This document shows positions 24,881 to 37,846 of a stretch of 64,000 bases of DNA, one piece after another. Positions within the stretch are counted from its first letter, which is position 1. Each line of letters opens with the position of its first letter. The translations under genes and the position numbers were made by a program. The DNA is taken from the NCBI GenBank assembly GCA_014925825.1, contig JACGCK010000003.1, positions 558,001 to 622,000 on the forward strand, given 5' to 3'. This DNA comes from Pholiota molesta. Its lineage: Eukaryota > Basidiomycota > Agaricomycetes > Agaricales > Strophariaceae. Below the pieces are notes generated by a model. That model searched no databases. It worked only from the letters and a program-made list of their open reading frames with translations, and was not told where the DNA came from.

Positions 24881-25137
24881 GAAGATATTTAGCAGCTAAC
24901 TTCTGTAGTCTTGTTGTAATGTTGTTCAAAGCTTGACTGGAATAATTTAACTTGAAGTGGGACAAGCATGAGCATCGTGAAATCGTCTGTTGATCATTGG
25001 CCCACTTGGGGAAAGCGCTGTGAAACGCTTGCTAGCGCTCGCTGCAAGTCCGATCGAAAGCCGATTGCACATCCAAAAATAGAAACAAGGGTGGCGAAAA
25101 AATTGAGCCTGGGTGAAGGCCGTCCTTTACATATACG

Positions 25138-28100
25138 ATGCTGCCGCGAGTGAGCAGAGGGGCGCCTTTGCTGCGTCGCTCCTTTGCAACCCATGCAGTT
25201 CCTATCGAACGGGATTGCACCTCTGTCACTCCCCCATATCTTTCACTCCAACAAAAACTCGATCAAGTTCGCAAGGTGCTCAACAGGCCTCTGACGCTGG
25301 CCGAGAAAATCCTCTACAGTCATATCATCGATCCGAATGCTTCTCTATCAAGCGGAGGCAAGATCAGAGGAGAGGCGTATCTCCAACTTCGCCCGAGAGA
25401 GTTGCGATGCAGGACGCTTCCGCTCAGTACGAATTCATACACAATTGCCCTATGACCGCGAACTGACTTTGGAAATAGAATGGCACTGTGAGCCATATAT
25501 TGCTACTGACTGGCCCCGACTCATCGTATATAGGCTCCAATTCATGAGCGCTGGACTTCCAGAATGTGCTGTCCCAACAAGCATCCACTGTGATCATCTC
25601 ATTCAGGCTGTCGATGGTGCCGAATCGGATCTTCAGGTGGGCAGTCATAATTAACGTGTTTTCAGATCACTAAACGTTCTCAGCGCTCAATTGTTACCAA
25701 CCAAGAAGTGTTTGACTTTTTGCAAAGTGCTGCTCAGAAATATGGCATTGAGTTCTGGAAGCCTGGCTCTGGCATCATCCATCAAATCGTCTTGGAGAAC
25801 TACGCTGCACCTGGAATGTTGATGTAAGCTCGTTTGTCTGTAGTTTTATTACACATTCTCATATATCTTCAGGTTAGGAACAGGTACGCATAACCTTCCC
25901 GAGATTTATTTATCCCTCACAATTATCAGATTCTCATACTCCAAATGCCGGTGGTCTTGGGATGCTCGCGATTGGTGTCGGTGGTGCTGATGCTGTCGAT
26001 GCCATGACGGGTACGCCTTGGGAACTGAAGGCGCCTAACGTCATTGGTTGCTTCTACGACGTTTTCCTTCAACGCATGCCTATTTCCATCTAGGCATCCA
26101 CTTGACCGGTAAATTGAATGGATGGGCTACACCAAAGGATCTTATTCTTCATCTTGCTGGAAAGTTAACAGTGAGGGTAAGCAAGTGGTTTGAACACAAC
26201 ATTTTGCAGCTTTCTAACATTCTAAAGGGTGGAACTGGCAGCATTTTGGAATATTATGGAGCGGTGTCGCTGCTCAGTCTTGTACAGGTATTTACCACTG
26301 CATGATCCTCTCCTAAAGTCATTCTGATTATGAATAGGTTTGGCTACAATTGCCAATATGGGAGCTGAAGTAGGAGCCACCACTTCAACATTCCCATATT
26401 CTTCGAACATGCGCGAGTATCTCAAAGCAACTGGTCGGTCTGCTGTTGCAGCCGCAGCCGACAAGGCTGCAGCCCAAGGCTTCCTCAGCGCAGATGAAGG
26501 TGCACAATACGATGATGTGATCGAAATTGTCAGCATTTTGATTTATCTAGAGTATTTTGGTTTAGTTCACTGAGTACTTCTCCGCAGAACCTTTCTGACA
26601 TTGAACCCACTATCAACGGTCCTTTCACTCCTGATCTTGCTACACCTATCTCGCAATTCGGAAAGTTCGTTAAGGAACAAGGATGGAAAGATGAATTCTC
26701 GGCTGGCCTTATTGGATCATGTACAAACAGCTCTTATGCTGACATGGTGCGCTATTTTAATATTGAACGAACCGACTTTTTTTTTCTGAATGACTATTAG
26801 ACAAGTGTCGCGGATTTAGCAAGGCAAGCAAAGGCTGTTGGATTAACTACCAAGGTGATTTGAATGTAATTCTTTATATGTATATATTTTACTGACCTAT
26901 GCCAAGGTTCCGTTCCTCTGTACTCCTGGATCTGAGCAAATTCGAGCCACCATCGAGCGCGATGAGGTCACTTCCACATTACAAGATGTTGGAGCTGTGG
27001 TCCTTGCCAACGCCTGTGGACCTTGTATCGGACAGGCAAGTGTCTCGCCACTGAAGTAGCGCTGTTATTTATCCTCCTCCAGTGGAAACGTGCGGACAAA
27101 ACGGACAAGGAGAATGGTGAGGAATCTAGACTTTATCCATCATCCTTGCTAGTATTGATATCTTTACAGCCATTCTGACTAGCTTTAATCGTAACTTCAA
27201 ATCTAGAAACGATGGTAACAGCAAGACTATGAACTTCCTCGCCTCCCCTACAATCGTCACAGCCATGGCCTTTTCGGGGAAATTGTCATTAACCCCATGA
27301 TTGATTCATTGACTCTACCTAACGGTGAATCGTTCAAATTTTCGGCTCCTTCTGGCCAAGATCTACCCGCCAAAGGATTCACTGCCGGAGACCTTTCGTA
27401 CTATCCTTCCCCCATGCCAAAACCTCAACCAGAGGTAGATATCGTCATTAAGAAGGATTCGCAACGCTTGGAAATCCTTGAACCATTTACGAGCCCATTT
27501 TCCTCATCCGATAGTTTGGAATGCCTCCTCTGAAAGTCCTTCTCCGCGTCCGCGGGAAGTGTACCACTGATCATATTTCTGCTGCTGTAAGCTCTGGCTC
27601 TGTTGCATCCTTGTACAATATCTGACCACCTTCTGTACAGGGACCATGGCTCAAATATAAGGGCCATTTGACAAACATTTCGGAAAATCTTCGTAAGTCA
27701 ATTTGTAAATTGCAGCATCATCATGATTCTGAACTTGCTTTCTTTGTCTAGTTATAACCGTGCGTTATATTCAGTCTTTTTGAAGTCTTTGTCTTATCCA
27801 TTTGGTCCAGGCTATCAATGATGAAGGAGGCGAAATGAACGTTGCCTTCGACAAGGATACCAACACTTCCGATACCATCCCTGAAATTGCGAAACGTTTT
27901 AAAGCAAGACAACAACCATGGGCGCTCATCGTCGATGATAATTACGGAGAAGGAAGTGCTCGCGAGCACGCTGCTTTGCAGCCTCGTTTCTATGGTTTGA
28001 TCAATAGTCGACTTGGCTCAGACTTTGGTACTGATATGCTGTTTAAGGGTGCAACCTAATCCTCGCAAGGTCGTTCGCTCGCATTCACGAAACCAATTTG

Positions 28101-28411
28101 AAAGTTCGTATTAGACAAGGTTGCGCATGTCTATATTCTGACCAACTTGTTTTTTTAAGAAACAAGGTGTCCTCCCTCTTTGGTTTGCGGATAAGGCAGA
28201 CTACTCTAGGATCGGATCTGGTGATATTTTGGAGACGATTGGCTTGACCGACGTCTTCAACGGGAACGCGTGCGCCTCCATCAAAATTAAAGTCACCAAG
28301 CTCGACGGCACAGTCTTCGAGGTCGCGACAAAACATACTATGTCCGCCGACCAACTAAACTGGCTCAGAGCAGGTTCAGCTTTGAATCACATCCGTTCTA
28401 CTTCAAATTAA
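25138..28411 (+). CDS. Aconitate hydratase, mitochondrial (Aco2-like)
   Basis: The N-terminus [20 protein letters not shown] is a matrix presequence. Conserved blocks follow: [69 protein letters not shown], the first cluster Cys in [14 protein letters not shown], the other two in [11 protein letters not shown], and [17 protein letters not shown] with the substrate-binding arginines. The swivel domain has [20 protein letters not shown], then [14 protein letters not shown]. The enzyme isomerises citrate and isocitrate with a 4Fe-4S cluster. The divergent details suggest the Aco2-type paralogue, linked in some fungi to the homocitrate/homoaconitate step of lysine synthesis. A frame break sits near 25395: YLQLRP and ERVAMQD are in different frames and one added base joins them. 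The intron around 28000-28050 must be spliced to avoid an early stop. Confidence 0.9.
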
Positions 28412-28815
28412 GCATGGTACATATATAAGGAATTCAAATATCTATCTTACAATGTAAAAATCAAAAACGGAATCAAAAGCCAACATATTGAAAGTGGCTT
28501 AACAGCAATTGCTCATGTGGTTTCGATGAAGTTCAATGGTCGAAGAAGTAATCCATTGAATTACAGTACATACTTAGGTGACAATTTGGTTACAATGGTG
28601 ATGACATTCACAGAAAAAGGAAGTGGCATGCACGTAGCACGTGGAGCATGTCTACGCATGGCGACTTGTCACTTGGGAGAGCTTGGGAGAAATGAGTGGA
28701 AATACACATGAACAACACAATCGACGACCACTTTTTATACTAACCAGGCCTTCTTTATCGTGACTACTGAAGGAGCCATTGCACAAGGACGACGCTTCTG
28801 GTGCCGACGTCGGAA
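28412..28815. other. Intergenic: aconitase 3' end / RhoGAP promoter
   Basis: 404 bp. A/T-rich at first, becoming G+C-richer towards the next start. No RNA gene or repeat seen. Confidence 0.35.
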
Positions 28816-31562
28816 ATGCCGCCTCCATCATTCAACCTCAAACAAAGGCTCGCGGCGCTCTCACTTGCCAAATCTTCTCCGTCTTCACCCCACAATCAGA
28901 ATTATGCACAGACCAGGAATGGCGATGGAGAAGAACCTTATCCTCGATCTCCAATCACGTCTAATTCCAAGCGGAAGGCATTCCTCAACAGTTCTGCTAA
29001 CTGGCTGAAAAGAGCCCAAGAAGAAATTGGGATTTCCACAGAAGATAGTCCGCGTGTGTACGGAGAAGAAGAAAAGAGGATGGTCCAAGAAGTATTAGGC
29101 AAGATGATATTCCAAGCTGGAGTTGACTTTGAGTTCGTCTCCTTGTAACGCTTTCGCCCTTTAAGCATGTTCGCTAAAAATTATGCTGGCAGGACGCGAC
29201 CGATGTAAGACCAATCAACAAAATATTCATCCGTTATAAACTCAGGATAAATCGCTAAATACAGAGTTGTTTTCAATGCTTCTGCCCTTCCAGACCCCCA
29301 GGTCGTTCCATACGACTTACTGCTCGCGTATGTCCCACATCTCCAGTCTATGGAACGACCGACCATCTAAATCCATGCCCCTATATAGGCGCATCCTTTC
29401 ATACTTGAACTTATATGGTAAGTCAACATTGGTTATATATCCATGATGTTCAAACATATGAGCATATTCTAACTTTTTCATGCATTCATAGTGGAAGCCG
29501 ATTACACAGTCGTGTTCTTTGCGGCAGCGTCAAAACATGCTCCTAGTTGGAACTGGGTATGGAAGGCCTATCGTAGTCTTAGCAGGAAATATAGGAAAAA
29601 TTTGAAGCAATTGGTAAGTCGATATTCTCTTCTAGTCATCTTGACCAATGGCAACGTTGTTACCCTAATTACTGATCAATATCTTAGTATATCGTGCACC
29701 CATCCTTCTTTTCTAAGAGTATGTTTTCTGTGCATTACAAAATGTGAAGACCAATAACTTATTATCTGTAATCAGTGCTTTTCTCCCTGGCAGGGGCTAT
29801 AATCAGGTCCGATTTCTCTGATTTCAAGTCTTAACAATTCGTCACTCATAAATCCCCATCAGTCCCAAATTCTTTCGCAAAATTGTCTACATTACTACTC
29901 TTTCTGATCTCGCGAAACGTGTTCCTCTGACGCAGATTGATATCCCGCCCTCTGTTTATCAGTATGCTCTTGGTCTTTTGTTTGTTTATATCTATACCTC
30001 ACCAACTGCCCTGCCCTAGAGAAAACCTCAAACATGAACGCAAAATTATTCTCCCGACGCCAATCCGCTCTAATATTTTTGGTGTGCCTCTTGAAGATCT
30101 TATGGGATATAACGGAGAGAAGGGAGGAATTCCCCGTGTCGTCAGGGATGCTATTCAATTTCTAAGAGATACAGGTGCATCCTTTTCCCTATTATCATAG
30201 GCTGGTGAAGACTAACCCGATAAAAACAGGTTTGCAAGAAGAAGGTCTTTTTAGACGGTCACCATCTTCTTCACTCTTGCGCGCTGCTCAAGAAGCATAT
30301 GATCGCGGAAACGTTGTTTCCCTGGAAAACTTCGCAGATCCGCATCTGGCCGCTGTCCTACTGAAAAAATATCTGAGGGATTTGCCAGAGCCTATCTTTC
30401 CCGAAAGCATATATGGAATAGTGAAGCGTTGCCCTCTACCTTCAGCAGTCATCAGTGAAGAAGACGATTTGGCCAGTGTACAATTTGTAAGGGATGTACT
30501 GTTAACGGAGCTCGTCCCTTGTGCCTATATATTGTTGTCACATGTAATGCGTGAGTGTAAATTTTTGTTATTTGCATCAATGTCCCTTATTGATATCGAC
30601 AACTGCTTCTAGATCTTCTCCATGATGTTTCCTTACGAAGTAACTATAACAAAATGGATGCGACCAATCTGGCCATAGTCATATCTCCAAACCTCCTCAA
30701 AGGCTCAAATCCTATGTACGACGTGACGATGTGTAGTGTACCTATCCCGGGCAACAGTGCAGCGACACCGATGACAAGCACCGCGACGCTATCACAGACG
30801 CATTCACATCCAGAATCACCTCACGAGGGAGGACGAACAACGTTGGGCATGATCGTCGCTCTGTGTATACGTCGATATTACGAAATCTTCGATGAAGTCA
30901 TAGATCGAACGGAGGCCGTACCCTCATGGCGTACACTGGGCGCTGATAGTTCGACACTGGAAAATTATGTTCTTGGGGATGGAGAGGAAGAGGAAGAGGA
31001 TCTTGATGACGAGATGCTAGTGATGCCCATTGCGATGGATCAAAAAATACAATCAGTGCAATCGACAAATCATGGTCCTTCAAGCTCTTCTTTACCAGTG
31101 CCTCCCACTTATAACACCACGAAAAAACACCGCAATACTCTGTCAGTCGGAAGTAATGGCGCCAGTGTTTCTTCACGCTCTATGCACAATGACACGATCT
31201 CCACTTCGCCACCCAAAGGGCACAATGGGACTGTTTCGCCGGCGGCTCATTCGACAAATCATCGGGCTCGATCTGTGATTAGCGTTGAGCAAGGAAGGAA
31301 TGGAACACACGGAAGTCCTGCAACACTGGGGAAAGGATCAATTGCTATTGGAAGAGGGACGACTAGGAAGGGATCGGGTGCAGCGGTGGAAGCTATAAGT
31401 ATTACTGCAGAAGGATTCTTTTCCGCCCCAAACGCCCCTCCAGTACCAAAGCGTCCAGTGTTTTCTACCCCACCTAAGGACGAAAACAGGAAGGAAGATG
31501 ATACTGAGGAACCCAGATTAACCGTCGCGGAGAGAAGACAGCTGCTCGAACGCGATATGTAA
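28816..31562 (+). CDS. Rho GTPase-activating protein with CRAL-TRIO-like domain (p50RhoGAP type)
   Basis: The N-terminal exon gives MPPPSFNLKQRLAALSLA and a basic stretch. The following exons encode a Sec14/CRAL-TRIO-like module: VVFNASALPDPQVVPYDLL, VVFFAAASKHAPSWNWVWKA, YRSLSRKYRKNLKQL|YIVHPS. This matches the lipid-binding half of p50RhoGAP/ARHGAP1 proteins. The RhoGAP domain begins with IFGVPLEDLM, then IPRVVRDAIQFLRDTGLQEE and GLFRRSPSSS with the arginine finger. It continues with LKKYLRDLPEPIFP, then MDATNLAIVISPNLLKGSNP. The C-terminal 200 residues are disordered (Ser/Thr/Gly-rich, one acidic run of Glu/Asp). The protein should switch off Cdc42- or Rho-type GTPases at membranes. The start is tentative: it is the first Met that leads into the exon with no competing upstream exon visible. 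Confidence 0.85.
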
Positions 31563-31826
31563 TTTGTGATTTCAGATTCGGAGAGGATTAAGTTATTGCT
31601 GCTCTATTTAATATTTATGGCCGTAATTGCATTTATATACCCATATGCAGGGAATCTATATTCTAATGTATCCTGCAATTAATATGTACCTATATATACA
31701 TCGTCGCACATCCAGGTTGATGCATGCTATTCGAATTGAATGAATGAAAAACAAAAATCGAACTGACTTGAGTAGGGAAGGTGTACAAAATGTCATATAC
31801 TGACAAGAAAGCAATGAACTAGTTGG

Positions 31827-34800
31827 TCATAAATAATCCATCAAGGTAGATTTCGAAGATAGGTTGAGAGATTTGTCAGATTCAAGACCGAGTTCACTCG
31901 ACCCTTTACATTTTAACCAGCGTAAGGTATTTGTTGCTATTGTCATTGCAACGGGGGGCATATTCGCAAGGCCTGCGACTTTAAGGCCATGGCTATCACG
32001 ATTTATTCCTGGACGCAGTCGATATGCATATGCAAAATGACCGTCCTAAAGCAAATGATTCAATACCGACGAGTTTTCAACAGCGATTCACTTACCCCAG
32101 CATCTTCAACATCGCTGCAGTAAAAGCGTACACTTTGGAATATACCGTCACCTTGGACATTGTCGACATTGCCAACCATATCAGTCAATTCATGGAAATG
32201 CGTCGCGAATAAGCAGCGGCTTTTGTTAACTGTGACTAGGTGATGGACAGCAGCGAATGCAATGGCAAGGCCGTCTTTGACGGTGGTTCCTCTGCCAACT
32301 TCGTCCATGATGACCTACATATCAAATAGCTCAAGCATTCGAATTTTCTTCAGTTGAAAACGGATACGCACCAGACTTTTTTCTGTTGCTCGTCGCAGGA
32401 TATCGGCCGTTTCAAGCATCTCAACCATGAAAGTACTGCGATCCCGGAAGAGGTCGTCTCTGGCCCCAATTCTCGAGAAGAGTTTGTCCACCACGCCTAT
32501 CCGTGCGTAATCAGCAGGGACAAAGCATCCAACCTGGGCAAGGATGGTGATTAAAGCTGTCTGACGAAGGAGAGTTGATTTTCCCGCCATGTTTGGGCCA
32601 GTGATGATGTGCATGTTCGACGAATCAGTCATGTTTATAGTATTTGGAGTAAATTGGCGTCCTGTTGAGAGAAGTCCTATTTCTACGGTCGGGTGTCTTC
32701 CATTGATGACGTTATATGAACCACTAAAATCTAGTTTAACGCTGGCCGAGTATGTCAAATCAATTAAAGGGACTGACTCTTCCGTTATTTCCGGTCGTAC
32801 GAAATTCATTTCAGTTGCGAGGACCGCAAAGGATATAGCAACATCAAGCTCGTCAATCACTTGAGCATTTTTCCGTAGTTTTTCTGCATTTTCGATGACT
32901 TCAAGGCGGAGGCTCTCAAAGATCTCTTTCTCAGCCGATGCTAGAGCAGCTGAAGTCTCGACAATCTTGTTGCCGAGTTGAGACCATTCCTATGAGTATC
33001 CTGAGGTTAATATGAATTTCAGGCATGAATGATGTTCACTTGCCCTATGAAAATAGCTTTTCGTATTTAACGTTTCTCCGATGGCATAGAAATCTGTATC
33101 ATGATCGACCTTGCGCTTATCACGTTTGGCTCGGGCTAAATGGACAAAGAAGCCTTGTCCAGGCGAAGAGCGAAGGGAAATGTATTGGGAGGCTGTCGCA
33201 AAAGTTGTTAAGAAAGGATTCGCGGATTCAGAAAAATGCTTACCGAACTTTGAATGCAAACTCTGCTCCAATTCCTCTTTTTTCTGTAAAAGATCCTGTA
33301 GGGCAGTATGTAGCCTTGCAGATTTCTCGGAACAGCTGGGAAGTAACACAGTGTGAATGACAATTGGTCGTGAAAGCGAGATACTAGTAATACAGACTTT
33401 GGGTTGATCGCCCACTTCTTGCTGTCAGATTTTCCGGACACAAGTGATTCCGAGTCTAAAATGTTATCTTCAGCCGTTGAAGTAGGTTCGTCCACATCAA
33501 TGTCGTTGATATCAGTTGAGGAATCAATTTGAAATATGACGGCGGCAGAAATTTTTTCGGCGAGTTCCTGGAGGTTGGACATTCGATGAAATAAATCATC
33601 CAGACTGCGCCATGCATCAGTCTGAAATGCATTGGGATTTTCAATGTTTTCCATTGATTTTTCCTGTTCGACCCGTTTCCGTATGGTGGACCACATCCCG
33701 ATTGTAGCATGCACAGCAATGAGATCGGAAAATTCAGCCCTTCCAAGTAAGAAGCGTTGGCATAAACGGCTCATATCATCAATTTCTTTCAGGAGTTCAC
33801 ATATATCCATACGAAAATGCGATCGGTCTCGAAATATTGCAACCAGGGATTGTCTTGCATTTATTTCGGGTATAGAAGTACTAGGAGAGCCTAGAAGTAA
33901 TTCTAGTCATATTTAGTCTGGAAAATGACCACAAATGTTGACTCACACATCCACCGCGCCAACAATCTGGCGCCCCCACTTGTTATAGTTCGTCTAACCA
34001 CGCTGATCAGTGAACCTCTGACTCCGGCCTCGTAGTCATTTTCGCGAATTTCTAGGGCTTGAATAGTGTGCGAATCGATTTGCATAAGTTGTCGGGAGGC
34101 TTCATGAACTGGGCTGTCGAGAATTGGCATGTGTTCTAGTAAATTTGCTTGCAAGAACTTCGTCAGTAATTGAATGGCGGATAGCTCTTCCGCGGGCAGC
34201 GACTCGTTATCCACAATGTTCTTTTGTTTAATTTCTGAAAGGTTCGGTGGATAACTTGAACTTTCAGAGATCGCATCGGCCGAGGTTCCTGAAGCTTCGA
34301 GAGCGAAATAAGACACGGGACAACCGTTTTCCTTCAACATCGAGAGAATAGGATGCGCAGAGGCCTTAAGCGATTTATTCAGGACAACCTCTCGAGGTCC
34401 TATTCGGGCGAGCTCGTCCTGGAGATTCTCGAGTGTGCATTGTTTGGAGAAGAATTCTCCCGTAGACACGTCCATCCACGCTAATCCCACTGGCTTTGCC
34501 ATATCGTCAGAGGTTTCCGCAGGTATGACGGCAAGAACATAATTGTTGTCGCAAGGATTGAGGAAAGATTCATCAATTAACGTTCCAGGGGTGATTATGC
34601 GCGAGATACGCCTGTCGAATTCTTTGACATTGGAAGTCGAAAGCCGGGGAAACTCTTCACACATGGCAACAAATCGTTTTTCTTGTTGCACTAAGACTTT
34701 GAGATGTTTATCAAGGTGCATAAGAGGAAAGCCACACATGGCAACGCGCTCTCCATTCCATCTTCTACTCGTGAGTTTGATGTTCAAGAGACGCGAAATT

Positions 34801-35494
34801 TCGACTGCTTGGTCAAAGTAGGACTGTTGAGAGTAAGTATTCAAAGTGAATTATACATAGAATAAGGGCATGCCTCATAAAACTGCCCAACTCTGGTTAG
34901 AAGCAAACAATGAGGAAAACTTCTCAAATTTGCCAATATCTGCCGAGATAGAAAAGTTGTCGGCTTCAAAGTCATTGCAGCTTTGCAGCGTTTGGTTAGA
35001 CATGTTCAGTACTGTAATAAGATTGCTACTGACCTGGTGTTCGAGGGGCAGGATTCTCTGCGTCGTCTCGTGCTTCCAGACCTTCTGGTGGAGCGTCAAC
35101 AATCAGCTGCGGTTCTTTTTTCTTCCTGGGTTTACGGACGGCTTTCGGTATAGAATGATCAACATTTGCTTCTATAGAATAAGATGATTCTCAATAGTGG
35201 TGTATATATTTATGGACACTCACCTATGTTAGCGCCCGGTATGAATTCTGGTAAGGGAGTGGCAAGTTTCCCAGTCGGCGGGGTATATGTGGTCGGTAAA
35301 TCTGAAAATGACTTCGTTGTTTTTCTGGACTTCCGTACTTTAGCTTTCGGTGCGTTTTCTTCTGCAGGTGGCTCTAGCTCGTCGTTATTTGTAGAGCTGA
35401 ATCCACGACGTCCCGGTGAAAGTGAGAGTATGGATGGCTGGGTTTGCAGGAGATTTCTGAAGGGAATGGCCCTCCGAAAATAAGTCAAGGCCAT
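31827..35494 (-). CDS. MSH1: MutS homologue 1, mitochondrial DNA mismatch repair ATPase
   Basis: The start at 35494 opens a basic presequence ([16 protein letters not shown]... RRGFSS), fitting mitochondrial import. The mismatch-recognition motif RVGQFYE (about 34870-34890) keeps the Phe-x-Glu pair. It is followed by [20 protein letters not shown] and [19 protein letters not shown]. Later come [16 protein letters not shown] and the connector and lever regions. The ATPase has Walker [20 protein letters not shown] (near 32590), [39 protein letters not shown], and Walker [14 protein letters not shown] (near 32310). The end reads [11 protein letters not shown], then [18 protein letters not shown]. 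Full-length and in frame wherever I followed it. The family maintains mitochondrial DNA in fungi. The stop is at 31827-31829. Confidence 0.94.
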
Positions 35495-35933
35495 GTATTA
35501 GTATAGTAAGAGTGCGGTGGAGAGCAATATTCCACTAGATTAGGTAGTAGGTCGCTGGATAATGGGATGAAGCTCCTCGTTGCCTTTAAGGTTTAGTTTG
35601 TCATATGCAATGCCATGGCACTAACTTGCGAAAGTAAAATTTTTGATCAATATAAATATATATCAAAGTTTGCGATCGAACTGCCCTCACTTGTGGTCAA
35701 GATAAGCAATTCCGTGAGTTAGGAAGTGTTCAATGAACACAGAATGAAGTTGGAATTCAAGTTGAAGTTATGAACGCGACTGTCACGCCGTCGCGTCTGA
35801 TGGCTGTCACGTTATTTGTTACATTGAAATAAGCTAACGAAAGTCACGCCATCAGGCGGAGTCTGAAGTAGGAAATATACGACAGCGAAACTCTCCAGTG
35901 GTCCTCAACAGTCGCGTTGAATACTAAGCCAAA
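35495..35933. promoter_or_regulatory. Divergent promoter MSH1 / septin
   Basis: 439 bp between the opposed start codons of MSH1 (-) and the septin (+). It includes an A/T-rich core around 35635-35670. CRE-like or TATA motifs were not convincing. No gene is seen inside. Confidence 0.4.
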
Positions 35934-37583
35934 ATGTCGTTTGCAGGAAGACGCAGGGGAAACAAGGTTAAAAAGGGTGTTCAGTTCACCTTAATGGTTG
36001 TTGGTAAGTCTTTTCACGTAGTCGCACCACTTACCCGCCTTGGTTCGCTGACTACCGATTTTAAGGTGCTTCTGGTACTGGTCGAACCACTTTTGTGAAC
36101 ACCCTTTGCGAGTCCGAGGTCTTGGCCCACAAAATCTCTGACAACCCCGAGACAGCTCACGTTGAAGAGGGCATTAGAATTAAGCCTGTCAATGTTGGTG
36201 AGTGCGCTCAGGAGCTATTCATACTACACGCCATGCTGATATACGAGGACTCCCGAATGCCAGAGCTCGAAGAAGATGGCGTTCGCATAGCTCTCACTGT
36301 TGTCGACACTCCTGGGTTCGGCGACAACATCGACAACGAGTTCGCGTACGTATTTGTTCAGGAATCCGTTGCCAAACCATCTCACTCCCAATGTAGCTTT
36401 CAAGAAATCGTCGGTTACCTCGAACGTCAATATGACGATATTCTCGCCGAAGAGTCTCGTATCAAGCGTAACCCTCGCTTCAGGGATAATCGTATCCATG
36501 CCCTCCTGTACTTCATCCCTCCCACCGGCCATGCGTACGCGACCCCCCTGTTTTTTCTATATCAAGAGCTAATTGATGTCCACAGCTTGAGAGAAATGGA
36601 TATTGAACTCATGCGTCGCCTTTCTCCTCGTGTCAATGTCATACCCGTCATTGGAAAGGCCGATTCTTTGACTCCCAGTGAGCTTAAGGGTTTCAAGAAG
36701 AGGGTCAGTCATTGTCCCCTTTTATCTTACAACTACAGCTAACTCGTGTTAAGATCATGGAAGATATCGAGAATTATGACATTCCCGTTTATAATTTCCC
36801 ATATGATGTCGAAGAAGATGACGAGGAGACAATTCAAGACAACAGTGAATTGAGGGTATGTTGCATCAACTGTTTTCTTTGTTCATTTGTTCATGTGTGG
36901 ACCCAGGCTCTTCTTCCATTTGCGGTCATAGGCTCGGAGGAAGAAATCGACATTGACGGGCAACCAGTCCGTGCCCGTATCTACCCCTGGGGTATTGCGG
37001 AGGTTGATAACCCAGCCCATTCGGACTTCAGCCGCCTCAGAAGCGCTCTTCTCAAGTGACTTATCCGCAAACAATTTAACAGCGGCGTTAGACTGATATA
37101 TATTCTAATCAACAGTTCGCATCTCGCTGATCTGAAATCATTAACGCATGATCTCCTGTATGAGACATATCGTACAGAGAAGCTCTCTCGAACCGTCCAT
37201 GCCGATGCGAAGTGAGTACTCTTCTCTCGATTTAGAGGATATTTCTTAACACACACCTTGTAGCGACTCGTCCATTCTGCCCGAAGAAATGGCCTCTCAA
37301 AGTGTGCGCCTCAAGGAGGAACAACTCCGCCGAGAAGAAGAGAAGGTTGGTCATTATACTTATTCTTTTACAGCCTTTTACATGATTTGCGATTTTATAG
37401 TTGCGCGAAATTGAACTCAAAGTGCAACGCGAGATCAACGAGAAAAGGCAGGAATTGCTTGCGAAGGAGGAGTCTCTCAGGTACGCTTGCAGCGGGGTAT
37501 ATGTTGGATTTACTAATATTTTGTCCAGGAATTTGGAGAGTCGCCTTGCTGCACAGGGTTCTCAGGCTGAATTTCGTGACTGA
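35934..37583 (+). CDS. Septin, probably Cdc11 class
   Basis: Septins polymerise into filaments at the cell cortex and septum. The start MSFAGRRRGNKVKKGVQFTL includes the basic segment ahead of the GTPase domain. G1 reads GASGTGRTTFVNTL. G3 is VDTPGFGDNIDNEFA, then the septin block YLERQYDDILAEESRIKRNP and DNRIHALLYFIPPTGH. G4 is PVIGKADSLTP. The septin unique element follows: RARIYPWGIAEVDNPAHSDF and LRSALLSSHLADLKSLTHDL. A short C-terminal coiled coil rich in Glu/Arg ends the protein at 37583. The G1 lysine is Arg (GTGRT), a feature I associate with the Cdc11 group, and the coiled coil is short. Several junctions (for example NV|ELEEDG and ALLPFAVIGS) were checked and are clean. Confidence 0.92.
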
Positions 37584-37846
37584 ATATGATGGACGTTAAA
37601 TGTGCCTAGTGGCAGCTTATATACCCTCTACCTAGTTTGACAGTGGTCCCCTCGTTAGTTTGCCTAGCTCGATACCTTCGGATAATCAGTCCCTCGTTTG
37701 ACCAGTTTTTGTTTAATGTTCATGGATAATAAGAGTTGTTCCCAATACGTGTTGTTGATGGACAAACAAGTAGTGACTTGACTGTTGGCCGTCCTGAATT
37801 GTTCATCAAGCTCACGGCCTGAGCTTGTCCAGCTCGTCGCCCAGGC

